From a bacterium (GTDB taxonomy: Bacteria > Desulfobacterota > GWC2-55-46), in NCBI GenBank assembly GCA_004298725.1, contig SCQA01000258.1, forward strand, positions 1-8,271: a stretch of DNA of 8,271 nt, in the 5' to 3' direction. A model generated the notes under the pieces. The model was not told the DNA's origin and made no database searches. It saw only the letters and a list, made by a program, of their open reading frames with translations. Numbering within the stretch: position 1 is the stretch's first letter; each line of letters opens with the position of its first letter. Shown here in pieces: positions 1 to 4,771 of this stretch. A program made the position numbers and the translations under genes.

Positions 1-980
1 GAACAAAACACTGGGCGCAAAATATCATATTCTGACGAAGCCGAATTATGTATATTATATCCTTTTTCATGAGCATCGCCAAGAATCCGAACGAAGGCTT
101 CAGCCATTAGTTTTTGATCAGGCGCACCTACGGTCTTATCAGTTAACGCACGCCCTACTGGAATCAAGGGCTCAAATGAAACCGAAATCCCTGGATAATT
201 TTCGGTGAAGAATTTAACAGTTTCTTCAAGATATGGAAGGCTATAATCCGATACAGTTGTGCGAATAGCAAAAGAAGCCCTTCTTTTTTTGAAATAATTT
301 GCCGTCTCAAATACGAATTGAAAAGACGGTTTTCCGCTATATAGGGGGCGATGTAAATCCTGAATATGCGCCTGGCCGTCAAATGAGAGCGATATGTTTT
401 GAATATTCGCGGTAATAAATTCTCTAATTTGATCTCCATAAACACCATTTGTCGGCATGGTGAACAGACACCTGCACCCTTTGTCCGCCGCCAAAGCCCT
501 TGCTTTCTCAACAAGGAACTGAAGTTGCGGAAAAACAAACGTGGGTTCACCCCCACCCATGATTTTAATATCGACCGTTGAGGTCTTACGCATCAGTTCT
601 TTGGGCACTCGGAGCTGTTTGAAATATGCGCCCAACAGAGAGTCTATCATCTCCGTGGTCATGGACGCGTGCCTATTATCCTCTCCAGCTCGCGCATGAC
701 AATATCGGCAGCGAAGATTGCAATCGTTTGTAAGTGCTACAGAGAGGATCGGGTTAGCATTGCGTGTCTCGTTAAGAATCTCCTCAATGGGAATATTGGG
801 CCGCTGGCGAAGGCGAGTGATGAAGGACGAAGCAAGATCCGATAAAGCGTCCTGCTTCAACGCGGTTCCCAGTTCTCGTGAAATAAGCGCCACATAGCTG
901 CGACGGGGAGCATACAAAATTTCTTGCTCCTTACTGATAGAATATGGGATAAGAAACACTTCTTCGTCGTTAATCAACAT
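1..980 (-). CDS. Radical SAM/SPASM-type protein, 3' end cut by window edge
   Basis: Reading the minus strand from the ATG at 980 gives 326 uninterrupted codons running off the left edge. The radical SAM cluster motif CNLRCRYC places the SAM-binding [4Fe-4S] cysteines at residues 87, 91 and 94. The SAM-contact motif GGGEPT follows at 142-147 and LSFDG at 198-202, then an H..D..RP element at about 205-212, as in peptide- and protein-maturing radical SAM enzymes. The first 85 residues form an N-terminal region (IPYS near 11-14, ILYAP near 21-25) like that of SPASM maturases. The last visible residues are VFC; in this family that cysteine usually opens the SPASM domain, which is therefore outside the window. 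No Shine-Dalgarno precedes the ATG, but the start fits the family's N-terminus. Substrate unknown: a RiPP maturase, sulfatase maturase or other SPASM enzyme is possible. Codon use differs from the housekeeping cluster, suggesting acquisition. Confidence 0.85.
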   Translation of the reverse strand, partial: MLINDEEVFLIPYSISKEQEILYAPRRSYVALISRELGTALKQDALSDLASSFITRLRQRPNIPIEEILNETRNANPILSVALTNDCNLRCRYCHARAGEDNRHASMTTEMIDSLLGAYFKQLRVPKELMRKTSTVDIKIMGGGEPTFVFPQLQFLVEKARALAADKGCRCLFTMPTNGVYGDQIREFITANIQNISLSFDGQAHIQDLHRPLYSGKPSFQFVFETANYFKKRRASFAIRTTVSDYSLPYLEETVKFFTENYPGISVSFEPLIPVGRALTDKTVGAPDQKLMAEAFVRILGDAHEKGYNIHNSASSEYDILRPVFC

Positions 981-1043
981 TATTATATTGGCAATACATA
1001 TAGAATTTGCATTTGCAGGCAATATGTATTTCGCCCATCTTAA

Positions 1044-1127
1044 TCATAGAATTGTAGGCAACAGAAGCCTATTATTATCGATGTCTTCAATTGCTGTGGC
1101 GATGGTTATCGATGTTTGAAAGGACAT
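1044..1127 (-). pseudogene. 27-codon N-terminal fragment of a DUF262 (GmrS-like) gene
   Basis: An ATG at 1127 with a perfect AGGAGG five bases upstream opens a 27-codon frame ending in TGA at 1046-1044. The peptide begins MSFQTSITIATAIEDI and reaches NNRLLLPTIL. From memory of the family, DUF262 proteins (the GmrS half of GmrSD type IV restriction systems and relatives) begin this way, with LLPAIQREFVW following; here homology stops at the Ile of that motif. I read it as the decapitated start of a DUF262 gene whose body was lost by recombination near 1050, leaving its ribosome binding site in front of the radical SAM gene. It lies in the same frame as that gene, 63 nt upstream of its ATG. Alternative: a short peptide gene in its own right, or a leader that couples translation. 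The family match is recalled, not searched. Confidence 0.6.
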
Positions 1128-1132
1128 GATTG

Positions 1133-1138
1133 CCTCCT
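1133..1138 (-). promoter_or_regulatory. Strong Shine-Dalgarno before the DUF262 fragment
   Basis: The minus strand reads AGGAGG with a 5-nt spacer to the ATG at 1127. It is the best ribosome binding site on the minus strand of the window, while the radical SAM ATG at 980 has none. Ribosomes loading here would stop about 63 nt before that ATG, so translational coupling is possible. Confidence 0.7.
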
Positions 1139-1197
1139 AATTATCTTTAAAGGCATGTCGTTTTGATAAAAAAGTGTGCGCGCTAAACAAAATCACA

Positions 1198-1227
1198 GGA
1201 CATCCGTGGACATCTGCGGACATCCGT
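1198..1227. repeat. Three tandem 10-bp repeats
   Basis: GGACATCCGT occurs at 1198-1207 and 1218-1227, with the variant GGACATCTGC between them at 1208-1217. The array lies in the non-coding stretch between the minus-strand DUF262 fragment and the plus-strand phage genes. No function is evident; it is too short and has no spacers to be a CRISPR array. Confidence 0.75.
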
Positions 1228-1273
1228 GCCTATTTTTTATCATAGTCTTCAAGTAAAATATATACAAATCTGC

Positions 1274-1301
1274 GCTCCCCGGCCTCATGAACCGGAGGAG
1301 C
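1274..1301. other. Imperfect hairpin upstream of the terminator
   Basis: GCTCCCCGG and CCGGAGGAGC can pair with one bulged base around a 9-nt loop. No T-run follows on either strand, so it is not a standard terminator. It lies 11 nt before the terminator at 1312 and may be part of the same intergenic remnant. Confidence 0.45.
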
Positions 1302-1311
1302 ATCTTTAAAG

Positions 1312-1351
1312 GCCCGTAACCGTGCACGGCGGTTGCGGGCTTTTTCTTTTT
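1312..1351 (+). terminator. Rho-independent terminator
   Basis: GCCCGTAACCG (1312-1322) pairs with CGGTTGCGGGC (1330-1340) in an 11-bp stem with one G-T wobble and a 7-nt loop. It is followed directly by TTTTTCTTTTT. It would end plus-strand transcription coming from the left, yet no plus-strand gene lies upstream in the window. It ends 10 nt before the phage gene at 1362. Confidence 0.85.
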
Positions 1352-1361
1352 GGGGGCTTGC

Positions 1362-1577
1362 ATGGCAGGGATAACGCTTACAGAAGCAGAAACTCATCTT
1401 TCCACATGGCTCGAGGCTGACAAGGCCGTTGCCAAGGGGCAGTCGTTCTCCATAAGCGGCAAGACATACACGCGGACTGATGCGCAGGTGATCCGCGAGA
1501 ACATAGAATTCTGGGATAGATACGTAAAGCGCCTCTCAAGAGGCGGCATAAAAATCTTCGGAGGCACTCCGGTCTGA
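1362..1577 (+). CDS. Small phage head-module protein, DUF6148/gpW-like
   Basis: The 71-residue product starts MAGITLTEAETHL and ends in the signature RLSRGGIKIFGGTPV. It matches, from memory, the small DUF6148-type phage proteins that lie between the terminase and portal genes and are presumed to act in head completion or head-tail joining like lambda gpW. Visible hallmarks are a short N-terminal helix with W at residue 16, a G-x-S/Y-x-I/S turn (GQSFSISGKTYTR) and a second helix ending in the basic RLSRGG motif. The ATG at 1362 is preferred over an in-frame TTG at 1350 because family members start MAGI. GGGGGC 5-10 bp upstream may serve as a weak Shine-Dalgarno. Its TGA overlaps the portal ATG (TGATG at 1575-1579), an intact phage-style junction. 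The terminase expected upstream is absent, so this is a prophage relic. Confidence 0.75.
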   Translation: MAGITLTEAETHLSTWLEADKAVAKGQSFSISGKTYTRTDAQVIRENIEFWDRYVKRLSRGGIKIFGGTPV

Positions 1578-1993
1578 TGGATAGTCTTGCAATCAAAGAA
1601 AACGTCATCGACCGCATCGTCCGCTTCATCGACCCGGTGAAAGCCGAGCGGCGTTTTCGAGCGCGCGCCATGCTGGCCCTATCTGGTAGCTACATCGGCG
1701 CGTCACGCGCCAAGAGGTCTTTGAGCCAGTGGAGGACGAGCTGGGGCGACGCGGACAGCGACACGCTCTTTGACCTGCCGATACTCCGCGACCGTTCACG
1801 CGACCTTATCCGTAACGCCCCGCTTGCAACCGGCGCAATCAACACCGTCTGCACGAACGTGGTCGGCACGGGCTTAAAACTCCAGTCAAGGATTGACAGA
1901 GAGACGCTCGGCATGGACGAAGTTGAGGCCGACGCGTGGGAAGTTACACCGTCCGCGGCAATATTTGCATTGACGCATAGTAAGCGTATTTGA
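1577..1993 (+). pseudogene. Truncated phage portal gene (lambda/HK97 type), N-terminal fragment
   Basis: The frame gives 138 residues; full portal proteins of this family have roughly 450-550. The first 122 or so residues look like the lambda-type portal N-terminus: DRIVRFIDPVKAERRFRAR, the ASRAKRSLSQW segment, and the conserved RDRSRDLIRNAPLATGAI followed by NVVGTGLKLQ. After EADAWE (about position 1942) the residues VTPSAAIFALTHSKRI resemble nothing in the family and a stop follows, so the gene appears cut by a deletion or insertion there. The remaining fragment lacks the clip, stem and wing regions needed to form the DNA-packaging ring and cannot be functional. Its ATG overlaps the stop of the preceding phage gene. 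Codons favour ATC, CTC and CGC, unlike the CTT/ATA habit of the chromosomal genes downstream. Confidence 0.75.
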
Positions 1994-2015
1994 TAAACTT
2001 AAAGATTAGGGAATC

Positions 2016-2173
2016 TCTGATTAATTCTTTTCTGCGGTCAAAAGGTATAGGGTATCAGTTCTGCGATGTCTTTTCCTCACATCATCCCCCCGCCCTGCCC
2101 TCCCCCGCAAGGGGGGAGGGGAAAAGGAAGTCGCCCATATGAGAGGAGAGGAGAGAAAATGAAATTAATCAGA
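2016..2173. repeat. Inverted-repeat-bounded segment, possible MITE-like element
   Basis: TCTGATTAATT at 2016-2026 is matched by its exact reverse complement AATTAATCAGA at 2163-2173, about 158 bp end to end, bracketing the C/G-rich hairpin. Size and termini resemble a small non-autonomous transposable element. No clear target-site duplication is visible, so chance pairing of AT-rich 11-mers cannot be excluded. Confidence 0.4.
2086..2121. repeat. C/G-rich hairpin of the interspersed-repeat type
   Basis: CCCTCCCCC (2098-2106) pairs perfectly with GGGGGAGGG (2112-2120) around a GCAAG loop, preceded by CCCCCCGCCCTG. From memory this composition (CCC-rich lead, then a CCCTCCCCC/GGGGGAGGG stem) is that of short interspersed repeats found in many copies in diverse bacterial genomes. 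Function is unknown. Confidence 0.6.
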
Positions 2174-2206
2174 CCATTTTAGTGTATGTGAATTTAATGG
2201 AATAGG

Positions 2207-2241
2207 AATGAATAATTATTTAATTCGAATGATTATTCATT
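2207..2241. promoter_or_regulatory. AT-rich palindrome upstream of the S2P gene
   Basis: AATGAATAAT (2207-2216) and ATTATTCATT (2232-2241) form a perfect 10-bp inverted repeat around a 15-nt centre that itself contains TTCGAA. It lies about 50 bp before the first gene of the cluster. It could be an operator or cruciform-prone site; regulation is inferred from position only. Confidence 0.4.
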
Positions 2242-2289
2242 TCTTAGATTGGAATTGCACATAAACAAAAAAAGGGAGTACAGAAGAAG

Positions 2290-2931
2290 ATGGTTCAGGA
2301 TTTTATTCAAAGGATACTGCTTACGGCGCCGCCGGTGCTCTTCGCGCTTACGGTTCACGAGTGCGCCCACGCGTGGGTTGCAAGCCGCCTTGGCGACCCC
2401 ACGGCAAAGGCATTCGGTAGGGTAAGCCTTAATCCTTTAAGGCACCTTGACCCTATAGGCACGGTAGCGCTTTTTTTAACCGGCATGTTCGGCTGGGCAA
2501 AGCCGGTGCCCATAAACCCCATGAACTTCAAGAACCCCTCAAAGGGGCTTATGCTTACAGCCATTGCAGGGCCGCTTGCTAACATAACGCTCGCGGCTCT
2601 GTCCGCCGTTGTATATAAGCTTGTATTCGTTGACGGGGACGGTTTTTTCATGGCCATGCATGGCGTTTACATGCCGCTTGAAATAATGGTAAAGGTAAGC
2701 ATAGTGCTTAATGTGTCGCTTGCCGTATTCAACCTTATACCCATTCCGCCTCTTGACGGAAGCAGGGTTTTAAGCCATTTTCTTCCGATGCAAAAGGCAT
2801 TTGCCTTTGCCCGTATGGAGCCGTACGGCTTTATAATTCTCATGGCGCTTATAATGACAGGCGTTATTGACAAGGTTATATCCCCGGTGGTCTATTTTAC
2901 CGCCGGGATATTGACCGGAGGCGTTTTTTAA
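2290..2931 (+). CDS. Site-2 protease family (M50) membrane metalloprotease
   Basis: This 213-residue polytopic membrane protein is a compact site-2 protease homologue, predicted to cut substrates within the membrane using zinc. The HExxH motif reads HECAH at residues 23-27 in the first hydrophobic segment, giving two zinc ligands and the catalytic Glu24. The third ligand is the Asp of the LDG motif in FNLIPIPPLDGSRVL (147-161). Other family marks are NPLRHLDPIG (48-57), GWAKPVPINP (68-77) and AGPLAN (93-98). Hydrophobic stretches near 8-30, 55-70, 88-112, 128-150 and 178-210 suggest about five membrane segments. Length is normal for the short PDZ-less subgroup, whose substrates are mostly unknown. 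A GGGAG lies about 12 nt before the ATG. It heads the housekeeping cluster and its TAA overlaps the trpS ATG by one base (TAATG). Confidence 0.93.
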   Translation: MVQDFIQRILLTAPPVLFALTVHECAHAWVASRLGDPTAKAFGRVSLNPLRHLDPIGTVALFLTGMFGWAKPVPINPMNFKNPSKGLMLTAIAGPLANITLAALSAVVYKLVFVDGDGFFMAMHGVYMPLEIMVKVSIVLNVSLAVFNLIPIPPLDGSRVLSHFLPMQKAFAFARMEPYGFIILMALIMTGVIDKVISPVVYFTAGILTGGVF

Positions 2932-3926
2932 TGCCGAAGGAAAGGGTGCTTAGCGGCATGAGGCCGACCGGCAAGCTCCACCTCGGCCATTATCACGGCG
3001 TGCTTGCCAACTGGCTTAAACTTCAGGATACTTACGACTGTTTCTTCTTCGTGGCGGATTGGCACGCCCTTACCACGGACTACGCAGACACTCACGCGGT
3101 GAACGATAACGTCCGCGAGATGGTTCTTGACTGGCTTAGCGTGGGCATTGACCCTGAAAAGGCGGTTATATTTCTTCAGTCGTCAATAAAGGAACACGCC
3201 GAGCTTTTCGTGCTTCTTTCGATGATAACGCCGCTTTCATGGCTTGAACGGAACCCGACATATAAAGAGCAAATGGCCGAGTTGCGCGAAAAGGACGTTC
3301 ATACTTTCGGCTTTCTCGGCTACCCGGTGCTTCAGACCGCAGACATAATTATGTATAAAGCAAACCGCGTGCCGGTGGGTATTGATCAGGCTCCGCACCT
3401 TGAGCTGTCAAGGGAAATTACGCGGCGTTTCAATCATTTCTACGGTGAAGTCTTTCCAGAGCCTAAAACCTTGCTTACCGAGGTGCCAAAGGCGCTTGGC
3501 ACGGACGGCAGAAAGATGAGCAAGAGCTACAATAACGCGATATTCCTTTCTGACGCGCCGGAGGTTGTAACGCAAAAACTTTTACAGATGGTAACCGACA
3601 CAGCGCGCATGAAGCGCACGGACGTTGGAAACCCGGACGTATGCCCCGTCTTCATAACATTTCACGTAATTTATTCCGATGAAGCCACAAAGGCGTGGGT
3701 AAGGCAGGGTTGCCAAAGCGCAAGTATCGGGTGCATAGAATGCAAAAAATCCGTTATTCAAAAGGTGATAGAAGCGTTAGAGCCTATAAGGCAAAGGCGT
3801 CTTGAGCTTGAAAAACAGCCGGAGATAGCCGCCCAAGCGCTTGCAAAGGGCGCAGAAAGCGCCCGCGTTGCGGCACGAGCAACTATGGCCGAAGTAAAAA
3901 AAGCAATGAAGCTCTCCGCCATATAA
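2931..3926 (+). CDS. trpS: Tryptophanyl-tRNA synthetase with [4Fe-4S]-type cysteine motif
   Basis: The 331-residue protein charges tRNA-Trp with tryptophan at the expense of ATP (class Ic). It begins with the signature SGMRPTGKLHLGHYHG; the HIGH-equivalent HLGH is at residues 17-20 and KMSKS at 195-199 in GRKMSKSYNNAI. AGIG-type features are replaced by GCIECKK near 267-273. Cysteines 238, 261, 268 and 271 give the spacing C-x22-C-x6-C-x2-C, the same as the iron-sulfur cluster ligands of Thermotoga maritima TrpRS, where the cluster lies near the anticodon-binding region. Length is normal. GGAGG at 2917-2921, inside the preceding gene, is its Shine-Dalgarno with a 9-nt spacer. It overlaps the S2P gene by one base and ends 2 nt before scpA, so it is almost certainly co-transcribed. 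No trp leader or T-box is visible. Confidence 0.97.
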   Translation: MPKERVLSGMRPTGKLHLGHYHGVLANWLKLQDTYDCFFFVADWHALTTDYADTHAVNDNVREMVLDWLSVGIDPEKAVIFLQSSIKEHAELFVLLSMITPLSWLERNPTYKEQMAELREKDVHTFGFLGYPVLQTADIIMYKANRVPVGIDQAPHLELSREITRRFNHFYGEVFPEPKTLLTEVPKALGTDGRKMSKSYNNAIFLSDAPEVVTQKLLQMVTDTARMKRTDVGNPDVCPVFITFHVIYSDEATKAWVRQGCQSASIGCIECKKSVIQKVIEALEPIRQRRLELEKQPEIAAQALAKGAESARVAARATMAEVKKAMKLSAI

Positions 3927-3928
3927 TC

Positions 3929-4675
3929 ATGTCATATAACGTCAAGCTCGACATATTCGAAGGGCCGTTGGACCTTCTTCTTCATCTTATAAAGAAGAAC
4001 GAAGTTGACATATATTCCATACCCATAGCCGTTATAACCGACCAGTACGTGGAATATATTGACATGATGAAGGAGATGAACCTTGACTTCGCGGGCGAGT
4101 TTCTTGTCATGGCCGCGACCCTTGTGCATATAAAGAGCAAACAGCTTTTGCCGGTTGATACTCCGTCTGAGGAAGACGAAGACGCCGGCATCGACCCGAC
4201 AGAGGAGCTTATACAGAGGCTTGTAGAATATAAAAAGTATAAAGAAGCCGCTGTTGAGCTTGGCCAAAGGCGGATGCTCGGCAGGGATGTCTTTATAAAA
4301 GGGCAAGCAATTGACACGGACGCATTTGAAGAGACGGCGCTTATGAACGTCTCTGTTTTTGACCTCATGGAGGCTATAAAAGGGGTTCTTCTGCGGGCGC
4401 CAAAGGGTAATACTATGGAGCTTACAGTTGAGAGGTTTCAGATAGCCGACAAGATAAACTACGTGCTTGAAGCGCTTTCAAACGGAGGAAGCGCGGTTTT
4501 TTCTTCGTTATTTCCGGGCGGCGCCGTAAGGGGCGAAATAATAGTTACTTTTCTTGCCATACTGGAACTTGCCAAGCTTCTTCTCATAAAGATACATCAG
4601 ACGGATGACGGCGTTATAAGGGTATATTCGGCGGGCGCGTCTTCAGACGCTCCTGTTTCTACCGAGGCCAATTAA
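3929..4675 (+). CDS. scpA: Segregation and condensation protein A (kleisin)
   Basis: ScpA is the kleisin that bridges the two heads of the SMC dimer and, with ScpB, makes the condensin that organises and segregates the chromosome. The N-terminal signature is clear: VKLDIFEGPLDLLLHLIKK at residues 5-23, followed by the helix pair through EFLVMAATLVHIKSKQLLP (57-75), which contacts the SMC neck. An acidic linker (SEEDEDAG, 80-87) leads to the region that binds the ScpB dimer. The C-terminal winged helix ends VTFLAILELAKLLLIKIHQ (206-224) and would contact the SMC cap. Length of 248 residues is typical. The ATG lies 2 nt after the trpS stop with no clear Shine-Dalgarno, so translation probably depends on coupling. 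It is separated from scpB by 96 nt holding a strong hairpin, unusual since the two are often adjacent or overlapping. Confidence 0.96.
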   Translation: MSYNVKLDIFEGPLDLLLHLIKKNEVDIYSIPIAVITDQYVEYIDMMKEMNLDFAGEFLVMAATLVHIKSKQLLPVDTPSEEDEDAGIDPTEELIQRLVEYKKYKEAAVELGQRRMLGRDVFIKGQAIDTDAFEETALMNVSVFDLMEAIKGVLLRAPKGNTMELTVERFQIADKINYVLEALSNGGSAVFSSLFPGGAVRGEIIVTFLAILELAKLLLIKIHQTDDGVIRVYSAGASSDAPVSTEAN

Positions 4676-4703
4676 CTGTTTGCGGAAAAACTCAAAATTT
4701 AGG

Positions 4704-4756
4704 CAGGTTGCTCTCTGGTCAGTTCGCCTTTGGCGAACTGACCAGACAGCAACCTG
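4704..4756. repeat. 25-bp hairpin between scpA and scpB
   Basis: Bases 4704-4728 and 4732-4756 are reverse complements over 25 positions with a single C-C mismatch (4713/4747) and a 3-nt TTT loop. It ends six bases before the scpB Shine-Dalgarno and has no following T-run, so it is not a standard terminator. It could be a palindromic repeat insertion, or an mRNA processing or stability element setting the scpA:scpB ratio. Confidence 0.9.
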
Positions 4757-4761
4757 TTGAC

Positions 4762-4768
4762 AGGAGGG
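4762..4768 (+). promoter_or_regulatory. Shine-Dalgarno fixing a GTG start for scpB
   Basis: AGGAGGG lies 3 nt before GTG at 4772. The in-frame TTG at 4757 would place this site inside the coding region and add residues not typical of ScpB. CCTG (4753-4756), the end of the hairpin arm, can also pair with CAGG (4761-4764) across TTGA, which would partly hide this site. Confidence 0.8.
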
Positions 4769-4771
4769 CGC

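Larger units (their letters stand above)
1994..2289. other. Non-coding junction between phage relic and housekeeping cluster
   Basis: No convincing gene is seen in these 296 bases on either strand. They hold an 11-bp inverted repeat pair (2016-2026 and 2163-2173), a C/G-rich hairpin repeat between the arms, a GA-rich tract (about 2141-2156) and an AT-rich palindrome (2207-2241). The promoter of the downstream cluster probably lies between about 2174 and 2270, but I cannot choose a convincing -35/-10 pair. Confidence 0.6.

Noticed and set aside
970..1038. A 22-residue frame on the minus strand with three cysteines (MGEIHIACKCKFYMYC...) overlapping the radical SAM start, considered as a peptide precursor.
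   Set aside because: It has no ribosome binding site, no recognisable leader and overlaps the next gene; length and cysteines are compatible with chance.
1044..1046. TGA as a selenocysteine codon.
   Set aside because: The residues on either side of it are not a selenoprotein motif, and no obvious bacterial SECIS hairpin was seen right after it.
1044..1127. The 27-residue peptide as a RiPP precursor for the radical SAM enzyme.
   Set aside because: Its sequence fits the DUF262 N-terminus much better than a leader/core peptide, and it has no Cys, repeated core or Gly-rich cleavage site.
1198..1227. Short CRISPR-like array.
   Set aside because: The 10-bp units are directly adjacent, without spacers, and only three copies exist.
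2159..2182. A seven-codon frame (MKLIRPF) preceded by a purine-rich GAGAGGAGAGGAGAG tract.
   Set aside because: Too short to support as a gene; it overlaps an inverted-repeat arm.
3932..4368. Two overlapping antisense frames opposite scpA.
   Set aside because: scpA is an unmistakable gene; the antisense products show no domain and no ribosome binding site.
4757..4771. TTG at 4757 as the scpB start.
   Set aside because: It would place the clear AGGAGGG ribosome binding site inside the gene; GTG at 4772 fits the family start and the spacing.
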